DNA of 64,000 bases. Source: Dinoroseobacter sp. (GTDB lineage Bacteria > Pseudomonadota > Alphaproteobacteria > Rhodobacterales > Rhodobacteraceae). Below, piece by piece: positions 1 to 8,735 of this stretch. The notes beneath the pieces are model-generated. The model was not told the origin of the DNA and did not search any database. It saw nothing but the letters and a program-made list of their open reading frames with translations. The translations under genes were made by a program, and so were the position numbers. The DNA lies in the NCBI GenBank assembly GCA_017643385.1, contig JAEPNN010000005.1, positions 204,571 through 268,570 of the forward strand, read 5' to 3'. Each line of letters begins with the position of its first letter. The stretch's first letter is position 1.

Positions 1-1049
1 AGATCAAGGATATCCCCAAGCGATTTTGCTGGGGCCTCTTCGGAGGTTTCAACAGCGTTTGCGGTCTCTACCTTGGTTTCCAGATACCGATGGGTTCGCC
101 AACCCGCAAACCCAAGTACAGCTGCACCCAGCACGAAAGGTACAAAGGGCAGGCCTGGCACAAGTGCAAACAAAACCATCAGAATTGCGACTGTCAGCAA
201 AGCGACAGGGTGACGGCCCAGCTGATCCACCAGTGCTGTGTCCGCTTTTCCGGTGGCGCCTCCGCGCGCAAGCAAAAGCGCCGAAGCTATCGAGATAACG
301 ACTGCAGGAATTTGCGAAACCAGCCCGTCTCCGACCGTCAAAATGGCATATGTTTCAAAAGCGTTTGCAAGGGGCATCCCATGCGCCAAAGTCCCAATAG
401 CAAGCCCCATCACGAGGTTTAGCAGCGTGATCAGCAATCCCGCGACCGCGTCACCTTTCACGAACTTCGAGGCCCCGTCGAGAGATCCAAAAAAGGTGGT
501 TTCTGCCTGTTCCCTTTCTCGGCGGGCTTTGGCTTCCACATGATCTATCGCTCCGGCAGACATATCGCTATCGATCGCCAGCTGCTTGCCGGGCATTCCG
601 TCCAATGCAAAGCGCGCACCCACTTCTGCCATGCGCGCAGCACCTTTGGTGATCACCATGAAGTTGACGATCAAAAGCACGCCAAAAACGACAAGGCCTA
701 GAAAAACGCTTCCTCCCATAACGAAAAGCGCAAATCCTTGAATGACATCTCCTGCAGCATGCGTCCCCGCGTGACCTTCCCCTATTATGAGCTTCGTTGA
801 TGAAACATTGAGTGAAAGTCGCAGCATCAAGGAGGCCAGAAGCACTGTCGGGAAGGCCGAAAAATCCAGTGGTCTTTCAATAAAAAGAGTCACTGTAAAG
901 ATAAGGATCGCAAGTCCAAAGGATGCAGCAAGACCAATGTCCAATACCCACGCAGGCATTGGCAAAATCATCATTACAATGATCGCCATCAACGCAATGG
1001 CGAGCAGAACCGTGGGCTGAAATAATACGGATGGCTGCAGCCGGATCAT
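1..1049 (-). CDS. flhA: Flagellar type III export channel protein FlhA (N-terminal half; runs off the window)
   Basis: FlhA is the inner-membrane export-gate protein that receives flagellar substrates from the cytoplasm. About 349 codons are visible from an ATG at 1047-1049, roughly half of the usual ~690 residues; the cytoplasmic C-terminal domain lies outside the window. The translated start (MIRLQPSVLFQPTVLLAIAL) leads into several hydrophobic segments, and the family signature RPLDFSAFPTVLL...LRLSLNVSSTKLI followed by GEGHAG is clear near residues 60-95. A further signature, VGDGLVSQIPAVVISIASA, is visible near residue 260. The start overlaps the stop of the upstream transglycosylase gene (ATGA), so the two are translationally coupled. 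Confidence 0.93.
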   Translation of the reverse strand, partial: MIRLQPSVLFQPTVLLAIALMAIIVMMILPMPAWVLDIGLAASFGLAILIFTVTLFIERPLDFSAFPTVLLASLMLRLSLNVSSTKLIIGEGHAGTHAAGDVIQGFALFVMGGSVFLGLVVFGVLLIVNFMVITKGAARMAEVGARFALDGMPGKQLAIDSDMSAGAIDHVEAKARREREQAETTFFGSLDGASKFVKGDAVAGLLITLLNLVMGLAIGTLAHGMPLANAFETYAILTVGDGLVSQIPAVVISIASALLLARGGATGKADTALVDQLGRHPVALLTVAILMVLFALVPGLPFVPFVLGAAVLGFAGWRTHRYLETKVETANAVETSEEAPAKSLGDILD

Positions 1050-1795
1050 GGCAAAGAAGGCCTCGCGGCACCTTGCGCAACCGAAATAAACGCGCGCAGC
1101 GCAGGTTCATGCTTGGGAACGAGGGAACCAAAAGGCCTTCTTGCGCGGACCGGCATCTGACGCGAAAGCAAGACGTTAGCAGGGCTTTGCCAAGTATCTG
1201 ATATTTGCAACCCCTGGTCGTCTATCACCGAGCGTACCAATGCGCGGTTCTCAGAAACTTTACTTCGGTAGCGCTCTGCATGCGTGGCGGTACGTGAATG
1301 GTACGCTCCAATCGCGTTATCCCACGAACCAAGCTCCAGAAACAAAGACTTCAGGAAGCTCGCCGCATAGAGCGCATTCTGCTCTGGATCGAACATCGCA
1401 GCTACAGACGGGAATGCGTCGTGGTGCCATCGATAGTTGATTTGAAAACAGCCGATGTCGATGCTGCGGGCACCTAATTCAAGACGACCCTCAACAAACT
1501 GTTCCGCGCCCGCCTGGGTTGGGAAATACTGTCCATGTCCTGCATCATTAATGGTCCATGGCCAGGACACGAACGAACCTTCGACCCGTCGCCCAGACTC
1601 AGTCCTTGAGATCGCCAGTAACACATCAAGCGGTACATCTTGCGATCGACTGGCCTTCCCGGCAGCAAGATCACAAAGGGCTGCAGTATGAAGCACAGGC
1701 TCATGCGTTGAACCTGCATAGAGAGGCATGCAGAAGCAAACACAGAACGTCACATACACGATGGTCTTAAGGAGAAAAATCACGCCGTTCGCCAC
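1046..1795 (-). CDS. Secreted SLT-type lytic transglycosylase, flagellum associated (SltF-like)
   Basis: Predicted peptidoglycan-cleaving lytic transglycosylase, 249 residues. A hydrophobic N-terminus (about residues 5-27, ending near LYAGS) looks like a signal peptide. The SLT fold is marked by AISRTESGRR with the catalytic Glu at about residue 66, by DIGCFQINYRWH near 113-123, and by AIGAYHSR near 160. Its place between a motility gene and flhA, with an ATGA overlap into flhA, argues for a role in opening the cell wall for the rod. This is the role known for SltF of Rhodobacter sphaeroides, which takes over the muramidase function absent from alphaproteobacterial FlgJ. The GTG start at 1795 has no obvious ribosome site; GTG at 1783 is an alternative. 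Confidence 0.85.
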   Translation of the reverse strand: MANGVIFLLKTIVYVTFCVCFCMPLYAGSTHEPVLHTAALCDLAAGKASRSQDVPLDVLLAISRTESGRRVEGSFVSWPWTINDAGHGQYFPTQAGAEQFVEGRLELGARSIDIGCFQINYRWHHDAFPSVAAMFDPEQNALYAASFLKSLFLELGSWDNAIGAYHSRTATHAERYRSKVSENRALVRSVIDDQGLQISDTWQSPANVLLSRQMPVRARRPFGSLVPKHEPALRAFISVAQGAARPSLP

Positions 1796-1851
1796 AATTC
1801 TTGCAGGTCTTGGACCTGTTATCCAAAAGCTTGATTAAGAAAGCCTTTCGA

Positions 1852-3807
1852 TCAGTCGGGGGGGGTGGCAGTCCCCTCAATGGCCTCAACTATGATTTTG
1901 CGGCGATCTCTGCTTTGCTGCAGTATTTCTCTGGCATTGGGGAGCGAGACAGTTCCGTACTCGCTCTGCCTTAACTCTATTGAGCCCGGCAAGCTCTCTG
2001 CGAGCCCGGGCGATAGCACTTGGTCACGGATCGTATCCTGTGCAAGTCTTGAAGCGTTTTCATTCAATCCAAACTCTTGTGCTGATTGCAAAAGACCCAA
2101 TTGGACGAAGCGATCTACAACCAAGGTTCGCGCAGGCTCGGCCTCGGGGTCATTCAGAATATCTTCCCGATTTCGCGTCGCAAATTCAGCAAAGTAACCA
2201 TCAGGAGCGAGGCGGAGTACATCCTCCAAATAAGCGCGATGCGCAGGTGTACGTGTTGCGAATGGGGCAGTGTTTACAACACTCTCAGCACGCCTAAACT
2301 CTTTTCGCCACAAGAGGTGCCCAATCAAAGCGTCGCGGAACTGGTCCGCCTTTGGCGAGCCACGATTGGCAAAAATACGCGATTCTATAACGGTCAGGAT
2401 CCAATCAGGTGCCTTGTCAGTTTCGGAGAAAAGTGAAACCGCATGACGAAGTGCCTGATCGGCAACGTCGTCAGATCCGCGTGCAAGCTCCATAAATATG
2501 GATCTTGCGGCGAAATCGTTACCCTGGTCACGCAAGCTAATCGCTTCAACCAAACGTTGCCGCACGGGTCTTGTAGAGGTTGCTCGCGCCATTGCCTGAC
2601 GGACCGTTTCAGCCGCATTTTGGGCCCCAATATCCAAAAACCGGCGGTGAAGTTCCGGTCCCAAGTGCAACCTTAGATGCGCAGGCAATGCATTGAAGGT
2701 ATGAAGCGTTTCAAGTCTTGCGTCATCGGAAAGAGGCACTGTCCCACTTGTGGCCAGAAAGGCCCATAGAGAGACGGGCGACGAGCAATGCAGATTATCC
2801 ACTGGAAATGCCGTTTCTGGCATTTCCCCATCGTCTAGAATTTCTGCCAATGCACGCATCACCTCATATTCGGCTAGGGCCTTTGGGGTCGTCGCCGGCG
2901 CTAGATCTATTACCTGGATCGCTTCTGCGCCAAAACTCAGCCAAATCAGTGCCCGCGCCAGTCTGGATACTGCATCAGCGTCTATGTTGAGATCAGATCC
3001 AACAAGATCGCGCCGGAGCGTCGCGAGCCCGAGTAGCAAATCACCCTCGATCCCCCAAGATGGAACATCAAGTTCCATTCCAAGTTCACAAGTCTCATCG
3101 TCATCATTCAAGGCGGTGCGTATGGCGGTGTCTATCTGCATTTGCGTGAGAACGGTCACAGGCAAATTTTGCTCTGAGTCGGGCTGCCCTTCGTCATTCT
3201 GGCCTGCGCCTTTTCCGGTTGTGTCTTGATCGCTCTCGCGCACGGACACCCCTACCGGATCGATTACTCCTTCCGCGGCAGCAGCGCTAAAACCGATGAG
3301 CAACTGTTCCTGCAAGTTTTCTAACGATGTATCTGGTGCTGTCAGATCATCAACTCGCAAACCCGTTCGGGCACTTCGGGTCTCAAACCAATTGGGAAGA
3401 GGGAGTGAATTGAGATCGATTTGCTCAACCGCGCCAATAACTTCGGGACTTGGTCCGTCTCGGAAATCAACAACCACCTGGCCGCGTGGAAGGTCGAAAG
3501 CCACTGCGTGGCAGTCGCAGTTTATTTCAAACTCTATACGGCCCCCTCCAGGCTCCACGCTCAAGCTACGAAGCCGGGTCTTTGGGATGAACTGAAACAC
3601 GCGACTTGTATCGTATTCTACCGCTGACCTATCGATGTTGAGAGCATATCCAGTCTCAGCCTCTTCCAGTGACCAGTCGAAAGGACGCGAAAAGTTGAAA
3701 ACGAGTCTTGAGAAATCTTCGTGCTCGCCAGAGGTCACTAGGACGGGCGCGGCATTCAGTGCGCTTGCCACACAAACAACGATTACGCTCCAGGTCAGAA
3801 GGCGCAT
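1852..3807 (-). CDS. Periplasmic motility-locus protein with AMIN-like N-terminal region, function unknown
   Basis: A 651-residue protein not recognised by name. The start at 3807 is chosen because its ATG overlaps the motA stop (TAATG) and opens a signal peptide (MRLLTWSVIVVCVASALNAA). Residues about 20-110 form a beta-rich stretch (FSRLVFNFSRPFDW, GGGRIEFEINCDCHAVAFDL, GQVVVDFRDG) that resembles AMIN-type peptidoglycan or secretin-associated domains. An acidic, Gln-rich linker follows near 165-200. The rest is mostly helical with Ala/Leu-rich repeats resembling TPR-like solenoids (for example RQRLVEAISLRDQGNDFAAR). Cys pairs at the AMIN-like edge and near CELGMEL suggest an oxidised, periplasmic protein. 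Position after motE and motA recalls rhizobial MotC, a periplasmic motility protein served by MotE, but no sequence identity is claimed. Confidence 0.75.
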   Translation of the reverse strand: MRLLTWSVIVVCVASALNAAPVLVTSGEHEDFSRLVFNFSRPFDWSLEEAETGYALNIDRSAVEYDTSRVFQFIPKTRLRSLSVEPGGGRIEFEINCDCHAVAFDLPRGQVVVDFRDGPSPEVIGAVEQIDLNSLPLPNWFETRSARTGLRVDDLTAPDTSLENLQEQLLIGFSAAAAEGVIDPVGVSVRESDQDTTGKGAGQNDEGQPDSEQNLPVTVLTQMQIDTAIRTALNDDDETCELGMELDVPSWGIEGDLLLGLATLRRDLVGSDLNIDADAVSRLARALIWLSFGAEAIQVIDLAPATTPKALAEYEVMRALAEILDDGEMPETAFPVDNLHCSSPVSLWAFLATSGTVPLSDDARLETLHTFNALPAHLRLHLGPELHRRFLDIGAQNAAETVRQAMARATSTRPVRQRLVEAISLRDQGNDFAARSIFMELARGSDDVADQALRHAVSLFSETDKAPDWILTVIESRIFANRGSPKADQFRDALIGHLLWRKEFRRAESVVNTAPFATRTPAHRAYLEDVLRLAPDGYFAEFATRNREDILNDPEAEPARTLVVDRFVQLGLLQSAQEFGLNENASRLAQDTIRDQVLSPGLAESLPGSIELRQSEYGTVSLPNAREILQQSRDRRKIIVEAIEGTATPPD

Positions 3808-4673
3808 TAGAAATCCTGGCGCGCAGCCTTCAGCGCTTGTTCCAAGCCTGTGAATGTTGGTCGGACATGGCGAGGTGTGTTCTGACGACCAACTTCGATG
3901 CAATTATTGATAGAATGCTGATAAAGATTTGCCACGAGCACTTCGCGTATCAGCGCGTAGAAATGCGCGTCTTCCTCAACAACTGCTTTGATCTTGTTCG
4001 CAAAAGGGCCGACCAACCCATAGGCGAGGAATACGCCTAGAAAGGTTCCGACTAGCGCGCCACCGATAAGTTTTCCAAGTATTTCAGGGGGTTGATCAAT
4101 GGACCCCATGGTTTTGATCACACCCAAAACTGCCGCCACGATACCAAGCGCTGGCAGACCATCGGCAACCGATTGAAGCGCATGAGTAGGGTGCATTGCG
4201 TGCTTGAACTGTGCCTCGATGCGCTTGTTAAGTACCTCTTCCACCTGATTTGGATCATCGTAATTCATCGAGGCGCTTCGAAAGGTGTCGCAGATCAGTT
4301 CAGTCGCCTCAGTATCCGCAAGAATTCTTGGATAAGCTTGAAAAATGTTAGAATCTTCCGGATTTTCGATGTGTTCTTCCAGATCTACGGGATTGCCACG
4401 CGCCAGTCGTATGAGTTGATAAAGCAGGCACAGCATGTCTTCGTAATCGCTTTCGTGCCAATGAGACCCGCGAAAAACTTTTCCAATATCCTTCAAGGTT
4501 GCTTTCAGGTTTTCGGTATCATTGCTGATCGCGAAAGCACCCGTCGCGGCACCACCGATCATCATCATTTCATAAGGGAGAGACTTGAGAATAATCTCCA
4601 TCTTCCCGCCGGCAGCAAGATAGCCACCGAAAACCATTACAAAAATTACGACAATTCCAACAGCGCCAAGCAT
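3807..4673 (-). CDS. motA: Flagellar motor stator subunit MotA
   Basis: MotA forms, with MotB, the ion-conducting stator that drives flagellar rotation. The product is 288 residues from ATG 4673, which has a good ribosome site (AAAGGA, 8 bases upstream); an upstream TTG at 4697 would add eight residues and is less likely. The N-terminus MLGAVGIVVIFVMVFGGYLA is the first membrane segment. The cytoplasmic loop between segments two and three is long and charged, and the C-terminal membrane pair (GLPALGIVAAVLGVIKTMG, then GALVGTFLGVFLAYG) carries the conserved PALGIVAAVLGVIKTMG signature. motB is encoded separately at 14775-15566, as is common in this order. The stop overlaps the start of the 651-residue periplasmic protein. 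Confidence 0.95.
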   Translation of the reverse strand: MLGAVGIVVIFVMVFGGYLAAGGKMEIILKSLPYEMMMIGGAATGAFAISNDTENLKATLKDIGKVFRGSHWHESDYEDMLCLLYQLIRLARGNPVDLEEHIENPEDSNIFQAYPRILADTEATELICDTFRSASMNYDDPNQVEEVLNKRIEAQFKHAMHPTHALQSVADGLPALGIVAAVLGVIKTMGSIDQPPEILGKLIGGALVGTFLGVFLAYGLVGPFANKIKAVVEEDAHFYALIREVLVANLYQHSINNCIEVGRQNTPRHVRPTFTGLEQALKAARQDF

Positions 4674-4746
4674 GTAACCAATCCTTTCGCGCACCAAAGA
4701 ACCTGGGTGGCGCTACGAGTACTGGCGGCAAAAGCTTAAAGAACCG

Positions 4747-5337
4747 TCACTCCAGAGCGATGTCTGCATTGCGCCCCGCAATGATCACGCTCACGGCAAA
4801 GGCAAATTCTGGTGTGACCTCTGACAAGATAGATGCTGCGGCCTCAGCGCGCATTTCAGAAAGAAATCCCGCTGCAAACTCAGGGGTCATCGCCTGGAAC
4901 AGGGCAGCCGCATCTGCTGATTTCATGCTTTCATAGACAGCAATCAGGCGTCCAAGATCTTCTGCTGCGGCCTCATCAGCGATATCTATGGCCGCCTGGA
5001 GCCTTGCTTCAGCCTCTTCAATTAGGGAAAGATCGCGACGCAACGCGGCTTCAGCCTCTGTAAGAAGGGCCAAACGTTGTTCAATCTGACGTTCTCGCTC
5101 GTCCAGTTCTTTTGTTCGCTGTTGAATATCCTCAATGAGAACCGCAATCCCCTGCGAGTCGGGTTCTATCGCAGCAGCGGGCGACACTTGATTGCTTCCA
5201 GTTATCCCATCTGCGGCGAACGCTTCAGTTCCCAGAAGAGCGATTCGCAAACCACCGCTGAGCGCAAAAAAGAACACAATCATGATCAACGGACGCGCCC
5301 CGATATTTCGGGACGCACTCTGGGAAGGCGACGTCAT
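4747..5337 (-). CDS. MotE-like flagellar protein with MgtE-N-type helical domain
   Basis: A 196-residue protein with an N-terminal membrane anchor or signal (IMIVFFFALSGGLRIALLG), a central coiled coil (about 65-130, heptad-rich ELDERERQIEQRLALL) and a C-terminal helical region. The pattern MKSADAAALFQAMTPEFAAG, then ILSEV, is the one seen in MgtE N-terminal domains and in MotE chaperones. Start ATG 5337 overlaps the previous stop (ATGA). In Sinorhizobium, MotE is a periplasmic chaperone for MotC; the gene lies two genes upstream of a large periplasmic protein here, so an analogous chaperone role is a reasonable inference. A 73-base gap follows before motA. Confidence 0.72.
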   Translation of the reverse strand: MTSPSQSASRNIGARPLIMIVFFFALSGGLRIALLGTEAFAADGITGSNQVSPAAAIEPDSQGIAVLIEDIQQRTKELDERERQIEQRLALLTEAEAALRRDLSLIEEAEARLQAAIDIADEAAAEDLGRLIAVYESMKSADAAALFQAMTPEFAAGFLSEMRAEAAASILSEVTPEFAFAVSVIIAGRNADIALE

Positions 5338-5804
5338 TGAGCCCCTCCCGCACGGGTAGACCGGCGCCATTGAGGTAGCCCTGGTTCTTCAGCCATCTCG
5401 CTCTCCACTTCAGCTCGCAAATGTGCTTCTGAGCGCCATGTCGCAGACGAAGCAGGTGGCGTTGCCAACAGCTCGGGCTTTTGGGGCGATTTGCTTTGTT
5501 CGGAAGCTTCCGGAAGATCGTGCATAGATGCGAGGAGTATTTCCAAGTGCCCTGCAGCCTCTTCCGCTCGTGAAATCACAGCATTCAAATCTGCGCTGGA
5601 TCCCTTTGCAGTTACCTGTGCCTTGGAAAGCGCCTTTGTCATATCATCGACTTGCACAGACAGGACGGCAATTGCACCCCCCATCCCGCGTTCCAGATCC
5701 GTAAACCGTGTCAGCTTCTTCGATAAAACAGCACAATAGATACACGCGCCCAATGCACCAGACGCAAGCAAGAGATCAGCAATGTATTCGATCATCAGGG
5801 CCAC
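5334..5804 (-). CDS. Small single-pass membrane protein of the flagellar operon, function unknown
   Basis: A 156-residue protein with one membrane segment at the N-terminus (about residues 4-26, IEYIADLLLASGALGACIYC). A predicted coiled coil follows (LERGMGGAIAVLSVQVDDM to about 95), then a Pro/Ser-rich, charged tail ending WRRSTRAGGAQ. The GTG start at 5802-5804 overlaps the fliL stop (TAGTG), and its own stop overlaps the motE-like start (ATGA), so it is clearly inside the operon. A single-pass protein next to fliL recalls MotF of Rhodobacter sphaeroides, which is needed for motor rotation. That link rests only on topology and position. Confidence 0.7.
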   Translation of the reverse strand: MALMIEYIADLLLASGALGACIYCAVLSKKLTRFTDLERGMGGAIAVLSVQVDDMTKALSKAQVTAKGSSADLNAVISRAEEAAGHLEILLASMHDLPEASEQSKSPQKPELLATPPASSATWRSEAHLRAEVESEMAEEPGLPQWRRSTRAGGAQ

Positions 5805-6289
5805 TAGTTTAAGACAAATTCGGTAATGAGAAGATCACGGATGCGGCCGTCGCCAACGATAATCTGAACCCGCCGCAGCATCTGAGCTCGCAATCGTATC
5901 AAGGACCCTGTCTGCTCAATATCTTCTGGCTGCAATGCGCGTAAGTAGCTGTTCAAAACATCTGCGATTCGGGGTTTCAGAAACTCGACCTCGCTGACGT
6001 AACCCTTTGAAACCTCCAATTGCATGGTCACAACAAGGTGCGAAGCATTGGCGCCGGGTCCCAGGGAAACAACGAGACTATCAAGCGGAACGAATTCGAT
6101 ATCCAATCCCACGGGTTTGGATATCTCGCCTTCATCTTCTGCAGGTTCAGACCCTGAAAAAAGCAATCCGAAATACAAAGCAGAAAACGCACCTGCACCC
6201 AAAACCAAAGCGCCAAGTGCAGCAAGTAACCAAATTCGCTTGCCTGAACTTGGTTCTGGCTCGCTCTGATCTGCGGTTACGTCGCTCAT
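5804..6289 (-). CDS. fliL: Flagellar basal body-associated protein FliL
   Basis: FliL is a single-pass inner-membrane protein that surrounds the stator and supports torque. The 161-residue product has a short cytoplasmic N-terminus, a membrane helix (about 20-43, IWLLAALGALVLGAGAFSA), an acidic linker, and the periplasmic stomatin-like domain (FVPLDSLVVSLGP, HLVVTMQLEV, DVLNSYLRAL, RRVQIIVGDGRIRDLLITEFVLN). The C-terminal pattern, ending in a hydrophobic -FVLN, is characteristic. Start ATG 6289 is preceded by GGAG six bases away; a TTG four codons upstream is less likely. The gene heads the leftward motility operon and faces fliF across a 122-base divergent promoter region. Confidence 0.92.
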   Translation of the reverse strand: MSDVTADQSEPEPSSGKRIWLLAALGALVLGAGAFSALYFGLLFSGSEPAEDEGEISKPVGLDIEFVPLDSLVVSLGPGANASHLVVTMQLEVSKGYVSEVEFLKPRIADVLNSYLRALQPEDIEQTGSLIRLRAQMLRRVQIIVGDGRIRDLLITEFVLN

Positions 6290-6337
6290 CCCAAACTCCA
6301 AAAGAAGATCGATGGGCAGCGTTTTAAGCGAAACGAA

Positions 6338-6353
6338 CTAACCGATTGTTAAT
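6338..6353. promoter_or_regulatory. Near-consensus CtrA-type box in the fliL/fliF divergent promoter region
   Basis: CTAA, seven bases (CCGATTG), then TTAAT: one mismatch in the first half to the alphaproteobacterial CtrA site TTAA-N7-TTAA, and T instead of C after the second half. It sits between the divergent fliL and fliF genes. CtrA control of flagellar genes is established in several Rhodobacterales; binding here is inference, and such an AT-rich motif can occur by chance. Confidence 0.35.
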
Positions 6354-6411
6354 ACCAATTCGCGAATGTCCGGCTTCAACTGGACCAGAATGGACCGAGC
6401 TAGGACAACAA

Positions 6412-8118
6412 TTGACGCAGATACTGACGACTTGGACCGATCTGGACTTACGCCGGCAGATTTTGATCGCAGGCTCCACGCTTGCAGTTTTCTTGGGCGT
6501 TTTGTTCATTGGCAGAACTGCAGTCGCCCCCGACTATGTCCTTTTGTACACTGGCTTGGAACCACCTGCAGCAGGCGAAGTTGTAAGCGCGCTAGATCAA
6601 CAAGGTGTGACATACCAGATTACCGGAGGCACCATTCGCGTTCCCCGCGCGGACCGGGACAGGCTACGAATGGTGTTGGCGGGGCAAGGTCTTCCGGCCA
6701 ATGGGCCCGCTGGCTATGAACTCCTTGATTCTTTGTCTGGTTTCGGAACGACATCGCAGATGTTCGACGCTGCGTATTGGCGCGCTAAAGAAGGTGAACT
6801 TGCACGCACCATGCTTGCGAGTCCCGGAATTCGCAGCGCGCGCGTACACATCTCCAACCAGGATGCGCGGCCATTTCAACGCGACTTAAAGATCGCCGCT
6901 TCGGTCCATGTCTCACCTTCTGGCCAGACCATCACCACAGAACAGGCCCGCGCATTGCGCTTTCTCGTTTCCTCTGCCGTTGCCGGTCTTTCAGCCGACC
7001 ATGTGACAATTATCAATGGTGCAACAGGTGAGATTGTCAGCACGACAGACGATGGCAACGGACGGCAGATCGCACAGGATCGCGCAGCGGAACTTCGTTC
7101 AAATGTTTTGCGTCTGGTTGAAGCCCATGTAGGCGCAGGAAACGCGGTCGTTGAGGTAAACGTGGAGACGGTTTCGCAATCGGAAACCATCATTGAGCGA
7201 CGATTTGATCCTGACAGTCGGATCGCCATAAGCTCCGATACAACCGAGCGACGTAGCCAATCGAGTGCTCCTGCGTTGGGTGCTGTCACAGTTGCGAGCA
7301 ACTTGCCCGACGGAGATGCCGCAGAAGACGCCGGCAATAGCGAGACAAGCGACAGCGAAACACGAGAGCTTGTAAATTACGAGGTGTCGGAAACAACGCG
7401 CGAGATATTGCGGCAGCCTGGCGCCATCCAACGTCTGACTGTTGCGGTGCTGGTAAACGGTTTGACGGATGACGCCGGCACCTGGGAACCAAGACCTCAA
7501 AGCGAGCTTGATGCTTTGGAGTCGCTTATCGCGTCGGCCATTGGGTTCAATGTGGATCGGGGGGATTCAATTACCCTGAGATCCTTGCATTTTGAAAGAC
7601 CTGTATTGCCCGATCTATTGATCGACGACGGCAGGTTCTGGTTTATCGGCGAGCTCAACGCAATGTCACTAATTCAACTGGGCATCGCAGCGATTATCGT
7701 CCTGATCTTGTCGCTATTTGTAATACGTCCAGCGCTGCTTAGCCCGCGGTATGTAACCTCTGCCGCACCTCTTCTCGATGTAACTGACACCGAGACCCAG
7801 CCTGTGGGTTTGACCGACTTGTCGTCAATCCCCAACGCACTGGCCGAGGACGCCCAAACCCCCGTGGCACTATCCGCAACGTCAGAAAATGGCGGTCAGA
7901 TGCCGTTAGCGCAGCCTATTGAAATGGCGGAAATGGCCGAAGGGGAGTTTGCGTTTCCAGATCCAACGCCACTACCACCGCCCCCACCGATCCCCGTGGA
8001 TGCCGAAGCAGTTGCAAGACTGCGTAGCCTGATCACTGATCGTAAGCAGGAAACTCTGGAAGTCCTCAGAAGCTGGATGGAAACGGTCGATGATCGCGAC
8101 AACGAGGCGGCGAGGTGA
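6412..8118 (+). CDS. fliF: Flagellar MS-ring protein FliF
   Basis: FliF builds the membrane-embedded MS ring and the base of the rotor and export gate. From TTG 6412, which follows AGGA with six bases spacing, the product is 568 residues; TTG 6346 would add 22 residues that do not look like a FliF N-terminus. The first membrane helix (ILIAGSTLAVFLGVLFIG) is near the start. The ring-building motifs follow: YVLLYTGLEPPAAGEVVSAL, GLPANGPAGYELLD, FDAAYWRAKEGELARTMLASP and VRSARVHI-type segments. The second helix (LIQLGIAAIIVLILSLFVI) is near 420, and a Pro-rich linker leads to the cytoplasmic tail that binds FliG. fliG is not in the window. Confidence 0.93.
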   Translation: MTQILTTWTDLDLRRQILIAGSTLAVFLGVLFIGRTAVAPDYVLLYTGLEPPAAGEVVSALDQQGVTYQITGGTIRVPRADRDRLRMVLAGQGLPANGPAGYELLDSLSGFGTTSQMFDAAYWRAKEGELARTMLASPGIRSARVHISNQDARPFQRDLKIAASVHVSPSGQTITTEQARALRFLVSSAVAGLSADHVTIINGATGEIVSTTDDGNGRQIAQDRAAELRSNVLRLVEAHVGAGNAVVEVNVETVSQSETIIERRFDPDSRIAISSDTTERRSQSSAPALGAVTVASNLPDGDAAEDAGNSETSDSETRELVNYEVSETTREILRQPGAIQRLTVAVLVNGLTDDAGTWEPRPQSELDALESLIASAIGFNVDRGDSITLRSLHFERPVLPDLLIDDGRFWFIGELNAMSLIQLGIAAIIVLILSLFVIRPALLSPRYVTSAAPLLDVTDTETQPVGLTDLSSIPNALAEDAQTPVALSATSENGGQMPLAQPIEMAEMAEGEFAFPDPTPLPPPPPIPVDAEAVARLRSLITDRKQETLEVLRSWMETVDDRDNEAAR

Positions 8119-8735
8119 TGTCTAAACTGCACTTAGAGGACTTTGGAAACAAAGTATCGACCCCACAGCAACCAGAAAAGAGCTCCTCTGGCGAGGATCA
8201 GGCGGTCGATCGGCTTGCTACCTATGATGAAGGCTACAAGGCGGGTTGGGACGATGCTCAAGCCGCAGCAACCGAGGATCGAACGCGGATCGGCGCGGAA
8301 TTCGAACGAAACCTGCAAGAGCTTTCCTTCACGTTTCACGAAGCAAAAGTGCAGGTCGGTCAATCGCTCGCACCGCTGGTGTCTGCATTTGTTCAATGCC
8401 TGTTTCCCAAACTTGCGGTCACGTCTCTCGCCGATCAGCTTATCGCTGTTCTGGAACCCCTGAAGGACGAGATGGATACGCCGACACTGGATTTGCGCTG
8501 TTCACCAGAGGATGTCGACATTCTGGGCAGCTTGCTTGAAGCAAATTTCGGTTTGCCCATAACCCTGCGGCCGGAACCCAGCCTGATGACGGGTCAAGCA
8601 GACTTTGTTCTCGGACATGAAACCCATGAGGTCGACGTATCCGCCTTGCAAACCGAAATACGGCGCCTCGTAAAGGCCCAGTTTGACGCGCTCGCGCCCC
8701 AAAAAACGCAAGAGGACCTGACAAATGTCGGATGA
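8118..8735 (+). CDS. fliH: FliH-like flagellar export regulator
   Basis: A 205-residue protein whose ATG overlaps the fliF stop (TGATG). It has an acidic, helical central part (YDEGYKAGWDDAQAAATEDR, then a coiled-coil-like EFERNLQELSFTFHEAKVQV) and a C-terminal alpha/beta domain (LDLRCSPEDVDILGSLLEAN, ADFVLGHETHEVDVSALQTE), the layout of FliH/SctL stators of the flagellar ATPase FliI. Position between fliF and fliN agrees. FliH diverges strongly, so the name rests on layout, length and context rather than on a strict motif; fliI itself is not in this window. Confidence 0.72.
   Translation: MSKLHLEDFGNKVSTPQQPEKSSSGEDQAVDRLATYDEGYKAGWDDAQAAATEDRTRIGAEFERNLQELSFTFHEAKVQVGQSLAPLVSAFVQCLFPKLAVTSLADQLIAVLEPLKDEMDTPTLDLRCSPEDVDILGSLLEANFGLPITLRPEPSLMTGQADFVLGHETHEVDVSALQTEIRRLVKAQFDALAPQKTQEDLTNVG

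Noticed and set aside
4092..4739. A 215-codon plus-strand frame opposite motA
   Set aside because: motA is certain on the other strand; the frame has no ribosome site or motif.
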